Source: Telluria beijingensis (GTDB lineage: Bacteria > Pseudomonadota > Gammaproteobacteria > Burkholderiales > Burkholderiaceae_D). From it: 64,000 bases of DNA. The position numbers and the translations under genes are program-made. Below the pieces are notes generated by a model. It saw nothing but the letters and a program-made list of their open reading frames with translations, searched no databases and was not told the DNA's origin. The stretch is from positions 4,799,277-4,863,276 of the forward strand of contig NZ_CP132480.1 in assembly GCF_030770395.1 (NCBI RefSeq). The letters run 5' to 3'. Below are positions 1-9,426 of the stretch, piece after piece (positions within the stretch are counted from its first letter, which is position 1; each line of letters starts with the position of its first letter).

Positions 1-128
1 GCGGCATTAAACACTGTTGTCTGTTCTTTCGTGCGCAGCCTAGCATGGATGGCGCAGGCCGGTTTTTCGATTGGTCTGCCGGACAAACGGCTATAGTGAC
101 GTTTTATCCACTCCGGCAATATCCCACC

Positions 129-1022
129 ATGCGCCTGTCCAGCCTGCTTCCTTTCTTCCTGTGCGGCGCACTCCTGAACGCCACCGCCGCCCCGATGAAA
201 CTCGACGATTACCTGGCCCTGAGCGGCCCCGCCCCCTCCGCCAAGCTGGCCTATGGCCCCGCCCCATCGCAATATGCCGAACTGTTCGTGCCGCAAGGCG
301 CCGGGCCATTCCCGGTGGCGGTGCTGGTGCATGGCGGCTGCTGGACCAGCAAGTTCGGCGGCATCACCCAGTTCCGCAACATGGCCGGCGCCCTGGCCGC
401 GCGCGGCATCGCGGTGTGGAATGTCGAATACCGGCGCGTGGACGAGGAAGGCGGTGGCTATCCCGGCATGTACCTCGACATGCATGCGGCGCTCGACCTG
501 CTCGCCGCCAACGCCGCCGCGCACAAGCTCGACCTGGAACGCATCGTCGCGGTCGGCCATTCGGCTGGCGGCCAGCTGGTGCAGTGGATCGCGGGACGCG
601 CGCGCATCCCGGCCGGCAGCCCGCTGCACCGGGCCAATCCCCTCAAGGTCGACCGCATCGTCAGCCTGGGCGGCCTGGCCGACCTGCGCCACGAGGCGGC
701 GCTGATCAAGTCCAGCTGCGACCGCGACATCGCGCAACTGGCCGGCACGCCGAGCCCTGGGCGGCCAGACGTGCTGGTCGATACCAATGCCGCCGACCTG
801 ATGCCCAATGGCAGCCGCACCTGGCTGGTGACGGGCGAACTCGATACGATCTCGCCACCGCGCGTGGCCCGCGACTACGCCGCGCGCGCGAAAGCGGCCG
901 GCGACGCAGCCGAGGTCGTGATCCTGCCGAACGCCAGCCATTACGACGAAGTGGCGGCGACCTCGCCAAGCTGGCCGCAGGTAGTGCGGGTGATCGAACA
1001 GGCGCTCGCCATCCCACGCTGA
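129..1022 (+). CDS. Exported alpha/beta hydrolase (esterase-like)
   Basis: A 297-residue alpha/beta-hydrolase, probably periplasmic. The N-terminus (MRLSSLLPFFLCGALLNATA) is a classical signal peptide, which is why the ATG at 129 is preferred over an upstream in-frame ATG at 45. The oxyanion-loop motif VHGGCW is near residue 65 and the nucleophile elbow GHSAGGQ places the catalytic Ser at about residue 145. Near the C-terminus a Glu-Leu-Asp and an Asn-Ala-Ser-His can supply the acid and histidine. The HGG motif suggests the BD-FAE/esterase-lipase branch; the substrate cannot be told. The Kelch gene follows after 16 bp, so the two are probably cotranscribed. Confidence 0.85.
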   Translation: MRLSSLLPFFLCGALLNATAAPMKLDDYLALSGPAPSAKLAYGPAPSQYAELFVPQGAGPFPVAVLVHGGCWTSKFGGITQFRNMAGALAARGIAVWNVEYRRVDEEGGGYPGMYLDMHAALDLLAANAAAHKLDLERIVAVGHSAGGQLVQWIAGRARIPAGSPLHRANPLKVDRIVSLGGLADLRHEAALIKSSCDRDIAQLAGTPSPGRPDVLVDTNAADLMPNGSRTWLVTGELDTISPPRVARDYAARAKAAGDAAEVVILPNASHYDEVAATSPSWPQVVRVIEQALAIPR

Positions 1023-1038
1023 ACGAAGGAGTACCATC

Positions 1039-2046
1039 TTGAAACGCATCGTGCCGGCGCTGCTGGCAATGACCCTGCTTGGCACTTCCGGCGCCGCCAT
1101 GGCGCAGGCCTGGTCGCGCCTGGCCGACACCTCGCTGGCGCGCCAGGAAATCTATCCTACCGTCCTGGACGGCAAGATCTACGTGGCCGGCGGCATCCTG
1201 ACGGCGGCGCCGGGCTTTACCGACCTGTTCGAATCCTACGATGCGGCCACCGACCGCTGGACGCGACTGGCGCCGCTGCCCGAAGGCCGCCACCACATCG
1301 CCCTGGCCGCGGCGGGCGGCAGGATCTACGGCATCGGCGGCTTCTCGGGCGCGATTCCCGACTGGCGCGCGCACGCCTCGGTGTTCGTGTACGACCCGAA
1401 GTCCGGCCGCTGGTCGAATGGCCCTTCCCTGCCGCAGGCGCGGGCCGAAGGCGTGGTCGCGACGAGCGGCGACAGGATCTATTTCATCGGCGGGCGTATC
1501 CCGACCAGCGCCGGCGCAAGGCACATCGGCGAGCACGCCGACACCAGCCGGGCCGAGGCCCTGGACGTCCGTTCGGGACGCTGGGAACGCATCGCCGACG
1601 CCCCCAGCGCGCGCAATAGCGCCGCCGGCGCGGTCATCGGCGACAAGATCTATGTGGTCGGCGGGCGCCAGATGGTGGCGCAGGCCGATGGCCGCTCGCG
1701 TCCGGTCAACGTGGCGACCCTGGAAGTATATGACCCGGCGACCAACCGCTGGGAAACCCGGGCCCCGATGCCGCTGGCCCAGGGCGGCCTGGCGGCGGCG
1801 GCCCATGGCGGCAAGCTGTATGTGTTCGGCGGCGAGCAGTTCGTGCCGCAAGCGAAGGTATTCGGCGAGTCCTGGGTCTACGATCCGGCGCTCGACCGCT
1901 GGTCGGCGCTGCCGGCCATGGCGACGCCGCGGCACGGGCATGGCGCCGCCGTCGTCGGCCAGCGCATCTACCTGATGGGTGGCGGGGAAAGGGTCGGGGT
2001 GGCGGCCAGTGCGGTGCATGAAGCGCTGGCGATGCCTGTGCGTTGA
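1039..2046 (+). CDS. Exported Kelch-repeat beta-propeller protein
   Basis: A 335-residue secreted protein with a signal peptide ending AAMAQA and six Kelch blades, each marked by a hydrophobic-Tyr-x-x-Gly-Gly signature (IYVAGG, IYGIGG, IYFIGG, IYVVGG, LYVFGG, IYLMGG). Six blades make a complete propeller. The start is a TTG at 1039, chosen because AAGGAG lies 7 bp upstream (1026-1031) and the signal peptide begins right there. Kelch propellers bind proteins or carbohydrates and sometimes form oxidases or epimerases (NanM type); which applies here is unknown. It sits 16 bp behind the hydrolase gene, suggesting a shared periplasmic role. Confidence 0.85.
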   Translation: MKRIVPALLAMTLLGTSGAAMAQAWSRLADTSLARQEIYPTVLDGKIYVAGGILTAAPGFTDLFESYDAATDRWTRLAPLPEGRHHIALAAAGGRIYGIGGFSGAIPDWRAHASVFVYDPKSGRWSNGPSLPQARAEGVVATSGDRIYFIGGRIPTSAGARHIGEHADTSRAEALDVRSGRWERIADAPSARNSAAGAVIGDKIYVVGGRQMVAQADGRSRPVNVATLEVYDPATNRWETRAPMPLAQGGLAAAAHGGKLYVFGGEQFVPQAKVFGESWVYDPALDRWSALPAMATPRHGHGAAVVGQRIYLMGGGERVGVAASAVHEALAMPVR

Positions 2047-2285
2047 CGTTGTCCGAGGGACTGGCTGCAGGACGATGCGCGTCGCGCGGGTACAACGCTA
2101 AGCTTGGCCAATAGGCAACAACCTCGAAGAAATATTGCTGAATTACCACAAATTACTTTCCCAGTGTTGCTTTCAATTTACCATGCGGCAATAATTGCTT
2201 GCAGGTACATTCTTACGCCACGTTGTGTCCCGCCGCCGCATTATCGCCCAGGGCGCGATCTTCCTGACCCATTCATACGCTCACC
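2047..2285. other. AT-rich intergenic leader of the giant RTX gene
   Basis: About 240 bp without a gene, distinctly richer in A and T than its surroundings between roughly 2100 and 2200. It presumably carries the promoter of the 2231-residue protein gene. No clear operator or hairpin was recognised. Confidence 0.4.
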
Positions 2286-5200
2286 ATGACCGATCAAACG
2301 CTCAACGACGCCACTTACGGCGATTCCGTGCCAGTCACCGGCCCCTTCACCATCGCCGCGGCCCGTCCGGGCCAGTCCGGCACGATGTGGGTCAACGATG
2401 GCGGCGTGGCCAACTCGCCATGGAGCGGCAGTGGCGAGGGGCGCGAACTGTCGTTCATCATCAACAGCGTTCATTACCCGGCTTCCTACGACGCAGGCTT
2501 GCGCGGCCGCTTCGAATACGATACCGGCGATGGCCAATGGCATACGCTGCTGGTGCTCTACCAGGATGGCCGGGTCAATCCGAGTGTCGACCACGACAAC
2601 GGAGGCACCCCCGCGCCCTACGGCGCGACGATTCGCTACGTCGACGAGCGCCCGAACGACGACACCACGCAGGAAATCCATATCCGCTTCTTCAACCCCG
2701 TGACCAACAGCGGCTTCACCAGCTCCAGCTTCAAGGTCGCCGCCGACCTGGCGCCGACCGGCATCGAGGCCAATACGCTCAACCTGTGGAGCAACAGCGC
2801 CGCCGGCGACGACGTCGCCACCCTGAGCGCGCTCGACACCGGCACCACCGTGGGCGGCCTGTACGAACTGGTCGACCAGTCGCAGGCAGGCCTGTTCGAA
2901 GTCGACGGCAATATGCTCGTCAAGGGCAGCGGCGAACTGGCCGCCGGCCAGACCGCCAGCGTCACGCTGCGCTATTACGACGCCTTCAGCCGCTACCCGG
3001 ACGGCACGCCGATTCCCGGACAGGGCGTGGAACAGACGCTGACCTTCACCGGCCGCGCCAACCCGACCGGGCTGGGCCCCGAGGTGCATGTCAACACGAC
3101 CACTGACGGGCAGCAGGATACGCCGCAAGTGGCCGTCCAGGCCGATGGCAGCTACATGATCGCCTGGGCCTCGGCATTCAGCGTGAGGGGGCAGAAGTTC
3201 GATGCGGCCGGCGCCAGGGTCGGCGAAGAGTTCCTCATTGCAGCCGACTCGCATACGCCGGCCATCGCCGCGCTCGACGACGGCAGCTACGCGGTCGCCT
3301 ATGTTCACAACCAGGACAACGTGAAGGTTCGCCTGGTCGACGCCGGCGGGACGGTTGGCGCGGCCATCGACGGTCCGTCCGACCTGACGGGCTATCAATG
3401 GTATCCGGTCATGACGAAACTGGCCGACGGCGGGTTCGCCGTGGCCTGGGCCACCCAGGGCGCCAATAACAACTGGGACATCATGTCGCGCGCGTTCGAC
3501 GCCGACGGCGTGGCGGTCCCCGGCAGCGAAGCGATCGTGCACGGCAGCTCCGACGGCTGGCAGTGGAACGCCGGCATCGGCACACTCGACGACGGCAACT
3601 ATGTGGTGACCTGGGAATCGAAGGACGGCAGCTTCGGCGCCCGCGCCACCGTGATGGCGCAGGTGATGGGCGCGAGCGGCCCTGTCGGCAGCGCCATCAC
3701 GGTGGCCGCGGAGGTCGCGGACTCGGTGTACGCCAAGGTGGCCGGACTCGCGGGCGGCGGCTTCGTGGTGGTCTACGAGGCCAGCGGCACCACCGAAGGC
3801 GGCGTGACCGACAGCGACCGGAACCACAACGTCTTCGCACGCATCTACGACGAGAGCGGCAACCCGGATGGTCCGGCCTTCGTGGTCAGTGCCGACGTGG
3901 CTGGCAACCAGGTGCAGGCCGTCGTCACCGGCCTGGACGACGGCGGCTTCGCCATCGCCTGGGTCTCGAGTACCGACCCGGAAGGCAATGGGGATGTGTT
4001 CGGCCGCAGCTTCGACGCCGACGGCACGCCGCGCCAGGACTACGACATCCTGCTCAACGAAACCGGCCGCAGCAACTACCAGGGCCAGCTCGCCGTCGCC
4101 GCGCACGGCGGCGGCGGCTTCGTCGCCACCTGGCTCGACACCGCGGGCGACGGTCCCGGCGACTACGGGATCGTCGCGCGCGTGGTCGACCCGGACGGCG
4201 GCAACACCGTCAACCACAAGCCGCAGCTGTCGCGCGGCGCGACGCTCGATGCGATCCTCGAGGACGTGGCGAGCCTGAACGTGGAAGACGTCTCCGACAG
4301 CGCCAATCCGCCACCGAACCGGGGCACGGACGTGGCCGACCTGGTGGACGATTCCGGCTACGCCGATCCCGACGGCGATCCCCTGGCCGGCGTGGCCATC
4401 AGCGGCAACACGGCCAATCCGCTCACCCAGGGACGCTGGCAATATTCGAACGACCCGGATGGGAAGTTCTGGAAGGACATCGGCACGGTCTCCGCCACGT
4501 CCGCGGTGCTGCTGCCGGCCGGCGCGACCACCACCCACATCCGATTCGTGCCAGTGGCCGATTTCAATGGCGCACCTGGCGGCCTGACCGTGCACGCCAT
4601 CGACGCGACCGGCGGCGACCTGCCATTCTCCCGCTGGAACGGCGCCGTCGAGACCGGCCAGCGCATCGACCTCACCGATCTCGACGCCAGCTCGCCGGTG
4701 TCCAATGGCGTCGCCTGGGGCATCCAGGTCACCGCCGTCAACGATGCGCCCGTGATCGCCAACCTGGGCAGCGCCGACAACCAGAGCATCGCCGCCTCGG
4801 CCGGCGCCGTGCCGCTGGACCTGGGCACGGCCGTGGTCGTGACCGACGTCGACAGCGCCGACTTCGCCGGCGGCGCCCTGTCGGTCATGATGAGCGACCG
4901 CCAGGGAGGCGACGTCCTTGCCTTGGCGACCGGCGGTGCGGTCAGCCTGTCGGCCGGCATGACGACCGGCAGCATCGTCTCGGTGGATGGCGTCTCCGTC
5001 GGCACCATCGGCCCGGGAGACGGCAACGACCAGGATCTCGTCGTGCTGTTCAACGCCGGCGCCAACGCGGCGTCGGTCACCAAGCTGATCCGTGCGCTCA
5101 CCTTCGACGCCGGCCCGACCGCGGGCGAGCGCCATGTGAGCGTCGTCGTCAGCGATGGCGATGGCGGCATGCCGATGTCGAACCCGGCCACCACCGTGAT

Positions 5201-8200
5201 CACGGTCACGGCCAACCCGACCGTCACCATCGGCGCCGACCGCACGGACTTCGCGGCCGGCGAGCGCGCCGGGCTGACCTTCACCTTCAGCGACGTGCCG
5301 AATGGCTTCGCCGAGGACGACATCAGCATCAGCGGCGGCACGCTGGACGACTTCGCCGCCACCTCCGACCCGAAGGTCTACACCGCGACCTTTACGCCCA
5401 ACGCCGGCGAGAACAGCCTGGCCGCCAGCGTCTCCATCGCCGCCGGCAAGTTCACCGACGCCGACAACCGGGACAACCTGGCGTCCAATGTGCTGTCGCT
5501 GACCGGCGACACCGCGGCGCCCGTGGTGCGCGATGCCAACCTGTGGCTCTCGGGCGGCACCGGCACCGGCGGCACTTACAGGATCGGCGACCAGCTCGTG
5601 GCCACATGGAACAATAGCGCCAGCGGCGACAACAACCTCGACCTGGCGAACGTGACCTTCGACCTGAGCCAGTTCGGCGGCAGCGCGAACGCCAGCGCTA
5701 TCCAGCAGGGCGGGCACTGGAGCGTCACCCACACGATCACGGCCGGCGCCATCGATGCCCTCGACCTTAACTTCAGCGTGCGGGCCGAAGACACGGCCGG
5801 CAACGTCACGGTGCGCGCCGACAGCACCGGCGCGACGGTCGACAACGTGGCGCCGAACGTGAGCGGCGCGGCGATCTCGCTGTCCGGCGCGACCGGCGTC
5901 GGCGGCGTCTTCCTGGCGGGCGACACCGTCACCGCCACCTGGACCGGCGAGGGCCACGGCGACCTGGCGGCGGTCGGGTTCGATTTCAGCCAGTTTGGCG
6001 GCGGTCCGGTGGTCGGTGTCGCGACCTCCGGCGGCTGGAGCGCCAGCCATGTGATCGCGAACGGCGTGGCGGTTAGCGGCGCCGGCGTCACCGTGAGCGC
6101 TACCGACGACGCCGGCAACACGGCCTCGCACGACGGCGGCAGCGCCAACGTGGACGCCTCGCGTCCGACCGTGACCAGCATCACGCCCGTGACCACGCCG
6201 GGCGCCGGAGACAGCACGCGCTCCTACACGGTGGTGTTCAGCGAGGCCGTCGACGGGGTCGAACCGGGCGACTTCCTGGTGGCCACCACCGGCAGCGCCA
6301 CCGGCAACCTGGCCGGGATCAACGGTTCCGGCACGACCTGGACGGTCGACGTCGACCAGATCGGCGGCCGCGGCACGCTCGCCCTGACGCTCAAGGACGA
6401 CAGCGGCATTCTCGATGCGGTGGGCAACCTGCTGGCCGACGGCACCAGCAGCGATCCGGCGGCGGTCGGCGCCAATACCGCCCCGGTCATCGGCGCCCAC
6501 GGCGGCGGCGGCAGCGGGGCCATCGAAGTGGCCGAGGCGCGCACGGCGGTCACCGCCTTCACCGCCACCGACGCCGACCAGGATCCGCTCGCTTACAGCA
6601 TCACCGGCGGCGCCGACGCCGCCCTGTTCGGCATCGACGCGGCCACCGGCGCCCTGCGCTTCCTCAGCGCGCCGCTGGCGGCGACGCCGACGGACGCCGG
6701 CGCCGACGGCGTCTACGACGTCACCGTGACCGTCAGCGACGGATTCGGCGGCGCCGACAGCCAGTCGCTGGCCGTGACGGTGCTGGCCGACCTGGACCGC
6801 GACGGCATCGCCGACATCCACGACGACGACCTCGACAACGACGGCGGCCTGAACGACGCGGAAACCGCGGTGCCGAGCGCCTGGGTCGACGGCGCCGTCG
6901 GTCCGACGGGCGACGGCAACGGCGACGGCCTGGCCGACAACACGCAGCGCAACGTCACCTCGCTGCAGACCGCGGGCGCCGGCGCGCCGTACGCCACCGT
7001 CGCCGTCGGCGACGGGCTGGTCCTGAGCGCGGTGGCGGCATCGGCCGCCCCGACCAGCGGCCTGCCGCGCAACGTCAAGCTGCCGCTGGGCCAGCTGGAG
7101 TTCACGATCGGCCAGGTCGCCCCGGGCGGCACCGTCCAGGTCTCGGTCTACGTCGATGCGACGGAGAAGGTCAACAGCTACTTCAAGATGGACAATACCG
7201 GCAAGTGGGTCAACATCGCCAAGTCCTTCTCCACCGTCGGCACCAAGACCAGGATCACCTTCGACCTGGTCGATGGCGGCGTGCTCGATGCCGATGGCAC
7301 GGTCAACGGCAGCATCAGCGATCCGGGCGGCGTGGCGATGCTGACCCCTCTCATCACCAGCAACGGCGGCGCCGTGACGGCGACGACCACGGTCAGGGAA
7401 GGAGCGCGCGTGGTCACGGCCGTCACCGCGACCGCAGAGGCAGCGGTCGTCTATACCCTGGGCGGCGCCGATGCCGCCTTGTTCGAGATCGACCAGGCCA
7501 CCGGCGTACTGCGCTTCCGCGAGGCGCCCGACTACGACAAGCCGCAGGACACGGGGGGCGCCGCGCACGACAACAGCTACGTGGTGGAGGTGACGGCGAC
7601 CGATTCCCATGGCGCCGACACCCAGACGCTGACGGTGAACGTGGCCAGGGCGAACACGCCGCCGGTGGGCAATCCGGCGCCGACGCCAAGCACCGTCGAC
7701 GGCGTGCACATCACCACCGGCACCATTATCAACAGCAGCGGCGGCACCAGCCAGGTGATCACGGTGCCAGTGGTGCAGCCTGGCCGCGTCGACCAGGTCG
7801 GCGGCAACGACGTGGCCGATATCCCGCTGGTCAAGGACGCGGGCGGCGTCCCGCTCCTGAGCGTGCAGGTGCCGACCGGCATGGGCCTGGAAGCGACCGG
7901 CAGCGGCGCCCCCAGGGCCGCGGGCGACTCGCTGGCCGACCTGATCCGCGAGATCCAGGAACATACCGACGACGGTTCGCGCGACCAGGCCAGCCTGACG
8001 GGCGGCGGTTCGTCCTTCCTGTCGAACCTGGCGGCCGGCACGCCGCTGCTGGTGCAGACCATCGTGCCGACCGCGGCCGCGGGCGCGGCCGGCCCCGATG
8101 GCGCGCTGGTCATCACAGGCGCATCGCCGACGGCCGGCAATCCGCTGACGGCGCTTGTGATCGACGCCCGCGGCCTGCCCAAGGGGGCGACGCTCGAACT

Positions 8201-8981
8201 GCAGAACGTCGAATTCGCGGCGGTGATCGGCGAGGTCAGGGTGACCGGCGGGGCCGGCGCCCAGACCGTGTGGGGCGACGGCGAGGCGCAATACCTGGTG
8301 CTGGGGGACGGCGACGACGTGCTGCACGGCGGCGCCGGCAACGACACCGTCGGCAGCGGCGCCGGCAACGACCGCATCTACGGCGATGCCGGCGACGACC
8401 TCGTGTTCGGCGGCCAGGGCGACGACTTCATCGACGGCGGCAGCGGCAGGGACACGCTGCTGCTGGCCGGGGCCGGACGCGCCGAGTACACGCTGCGCGT
8501 CAAGGATGGCATGCTGGAAGTGAAGCACCTGGTGGACGGCGCCGATGGCACCGACCTGGTCGCCGGCATCGAGGTCCTGCGTTTCGGACCGAACGGACCG
8601 GAGATCGACTTCAACGCCAGCGAAGTGGCCCACCTGGTGCGCCTGTACAGCGCCGCCTTCGACCGCCAGGCCGATACCGGCGGCATCAACCACTGGATCG
8701 CCATGCACGAAGCCGGCATGGCGCTGCACGACATCGCGGACTACTTCATGGGCACCCAGGAAGCGGTGGCGATGTATGGCAGCCTGTCGAACGAAGCGTT
8801 CGTCGCCAGGCTGTACCAGGTGGCGCTGCACCGCGAAGGCGATGCCTCCGGCATGGCGTTCTGGACCGGCACCCTGGACAGCGGCGTCATCGACCGGGGC
8901 GACGTGCTGTGGAATTTTGCGGCGTCGGATGAGAATGTCGGACTGGTTGGCGTGATCGATACGTCGGTCGATACGATCTGA
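2286..8981 (+). CDS. Giant multidomain RTX/DUF4214 adhesin-like protein
   Basis: A 2231-residue, almost Cys-free protein without a signal peptide, built like a type I secretion substrate. In order: an N-terminal unrecognised region (about 1-260); repeated beta-strand units with the pattern DDGGFAIAW (about 265-640); cadherin-like and Ig-like modules (about 650-1500, including TDADQDPLAYSI); an Asp-rich calcium segment (LDRDGIADIHDDDLDNDGG, about 1500); a region resembling the choice-of-anchor U domain (about 1600-1690); another cadherin-like module; RTX nonapeptides such as GGAGNDTVGSGAGND (about 2005-2060); and a C-terminal DUF4214 pair (about 2115-2220). Known families with this plan are exported by ABC/HlyD/TolC systems and fold outside in calcium. 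No exporter gene lies next to it; one lies at 62-64 kb. Probably an adhesin or matrix protein; the ligand is unknown. Confidence 0.85.
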   Translation: MTDQTLNDATYGDSVPVTGPFTIAAARPGQSGTMWVNDGGVANSPWSGSGEGRELSFIINSVHYPASYDAGLRGRFEYDTGDGQWHTLLVLYQDGRVNPSVDHDNGGTPAPYGATIRYVDERPNDDTTQEIHIRFFNPVTNSGFTSSSFKVAADLAPTGIEANTLNLWSNSAAGDDVATLSALDTGTTVGGLYELVDQSQAGLFEVDGNMLVKGSGELAAGQTASVTLRYYDAFSRYPDGTPIPGQGVEQTLTFTGRANPTGLGPEVHVNTTTDGQQDTPQVAVQADGSYMIAWASAFSVRGQKFDAAGARVGEEFLIAADSHTPAIAALDDGSYAVAYVHNQDNVKVRLVDAGGTVGAAIDGPSDLTGYQWYPVMTKLADGGFAVAWATQGANNNWDIMSRAFDADGVAVPGSEAIVHGSSDGWQWNAGIGTLDDGNYVVTWESKDGSFGARATVMAQVMGASGPVGSAITVAAEVADSVYAKVAGLAGGGFVVVYEASGTTEGGVTDSDRNHNVFARIYDESGNPDGPAFVVSADVAGNQVQAVVTGLDDGGFAIAWVSSTDPEGNGDVFGRSFDADGTPRQDYDILLNETGRSNYQGQLAVAAHGGGGFVATWLDTAGDGPGDYGIVARVVDPDGGNTVNHKPQLSRGATLDAILEDVASLNVEDVSDSANPPPNRGTDVADLVDDSGYADPDGDPLAGVAISGNTANPLTQGRWQYSNDPDGKFWKDIGTVSATSAVLLPAGATTTHIRFVPVADFNGAPGGLTVHAIDATGGDLPFSRWNGAVETGQRIDLTDLDASSPVSNGVAWGIQVTAVNDAPVIANLGSADNQSIAASAGAVPLDLGTAVVVTDVDSADFAGGALSVMMSDRQGGDVLALATGGAVSLSAGMTTGSIVSVDGVSVGTIGPGDGNDQDLVVLFNAGANAASVTKLIRALTFDAGPTAGERHVSVVVSDGDGGMPMSNPATTVITVTANPTVTIGADRTDFAAGERAGLTFTFSDVPNGFAEDDISISGGTLDDFAATSDPKVYTATFTPNAGENSLAASVSIAAGKFTDADNRDNLASNVLSLTGDTAAPVVRDANLWLSGGTGTGGTYRIGDQLVATWNNSASGDNNLDLANVTFDLSQFGGSANASAIQQGGHWSVTHTITAGAIDALDLNFSVRAEDTAGNVTVRADSTGATVDNVAPNVSGAAISLSGATGVGGVFLAGDTVTATWTGEGHGDLAAVGFDFSQFGGGPVVGVATSGGWSASHVIANGVAVSGAGVTVSATDDAGNTASHDGGSANVDASRPTVTSITPVTTPGAGDSTRSYTVVFSEAVDGVEPGDFLVATTGSATGNLAGINGSGTTWTVDVDQIGGRGTLALTLKDDSGILDAVGNLLADGTSSDPAAVGANTAPVIGAHGGGGSGAIEVAEARTAVTAFTATDADQDPLAYSITGGADAALFGIDAATGALRFLSAPLAATPTDAGADGVYDVTVTVSDGFGGADSQSLAVTVLADLDRDGIADIHDDDLDNDGGLNDAETAVPSAWVDGAVGPTGDGNGDGLADNTQRNVTSLQTAGAGAPYATVAVGDGLVLSAVAASAAPTSGLPRNVKLPLGQLEFTIGQVAPGGTVQVSVYVDATEKVNSYFKMDNTGKWVNIAKSFSTVGTKTRITFDLVDGGVLDADGTVNGSISDPGGVAMLTPLITSNGGAVTATTTVREGARVVTAVTATAEAAVVYTLGGADAALFEIDQATGVLRFREAPDYDKPQDTGGAAHDNSYVVEVTATDSHGADTQTLTVNVARANTPPVGNPAPTPSTVDGVHITTGTIINSSGGTSQVITVPVVQPGRVDQVGGNDVADIPLVKDAGGVPLLSVQVPTGMGLEATGSGAPRAAGDSLADLIREIQEHTDDGSRDQASLTGGGSSFLSNLAAGTPLLVQTIVPTAAAGAAGPDGALVITGASPTAGNPLTALVIDARGLPKGATLELQNVEFAAVIGEVRVTGGAGAQTVWGDGEAQYLVLGDGDDVLHGGAGNDTVGSGAGNDRIYGDAGDDLVFGGQGDDFIDGGSGRDTLLLAGAGRAEYTLRVKDGMLEVKHLVDGADGTDLVAGIEVLRFGPNGPEIDFNASEVAHLVRLYSAAFDRQADTGGINHWIAMHEAGMALHDIADYFMGTQEAVAMYGSLSNEAFVARLYQVALHREGDASGMAFWTGTLDSGVIDRGDVLWNFAASDENVGLVGVIDTSVDTI

Positions 8982-9002
8982 GCCGAACGGACGAGCGAAG
9001 CT

Positions 9003-9305
9003 TCACATCTCCCGGCAACGGCGCGCCAGCGGCGCCACGACCACCAGGTCGCTGCGCGCCAGCGCCACGCAAGGCAGGATATAAGCCTCACGTTTCTCGT
9101 CGAACGACAGGCCCGGCCACTCGATCGTATACGCCACGGTGCCCGCTTGCAGCCGGCAGATGCAGGTCCGGCAAGTCCCGTTGCGGCAGGAACTCGGCGC
9201 ATCGAACCCGGCCGCCTCGAGCGCCTGCAGCAGGGTCGTATCTTCTTGCGCGGTAAAACTGGCGCCGAGTGGCACCAGCGTGACGGTGTGGGATTGGGTC
9301 GACAT
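9003..9305 (-). CDS. Plant-type 2Fe-2S ferredoxin
   Basis: A 100-residue single-domain ferredoxin. Cluster ligands are Cys40, Cys45 and Cys48 (CRNGTCRTC) with the distant fourth ligand Cys79 in AYILPC, the CX4CX2C...C layout of plant-type 2Fe-2S proteins. It is cytoplasmic and probably carries electrons to an oxygenase or reductase encoded elsewhere, since no partner is adjacent. Its 3' end faces the giant RTX gene with 21 bp between, and its 5' end is divergent from the L,D-transpeptidase gene. Confidence 0.88.
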   Translation of the reverse strand: MSTQSHTVTLVPLGASFTAQEDTTLLQALEAAGFDAPSSCRNGTCRTCICRLQAGTVAYTIEWPGLSFDEKREAYILPCVALARSDLVVVAPLARRCREM

Positions 9306-9426
9306 GGCCCCGATTGTAGCGCCGGACGGGACAAACCGGGCCCGGGCGGTGAGTTCGTTCTCGCACAGACCCGGATGGGTGATGTCACTACGCTAAGGTT
9401 TCCAGATGCACATTGCAGGAGACCGT

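Noticed and set aside
2241..8831. A 2196-codon open frame on the minus strand opposite the giant RTX gene
   Set aside because: Its product is a low-complexity Arg/His/Ala/Gly/Val mix with no domain. The plus strand shows a clear modular protein with RTX and DUF4214 motifs. The open frame is a by-product of high GC codon bias.
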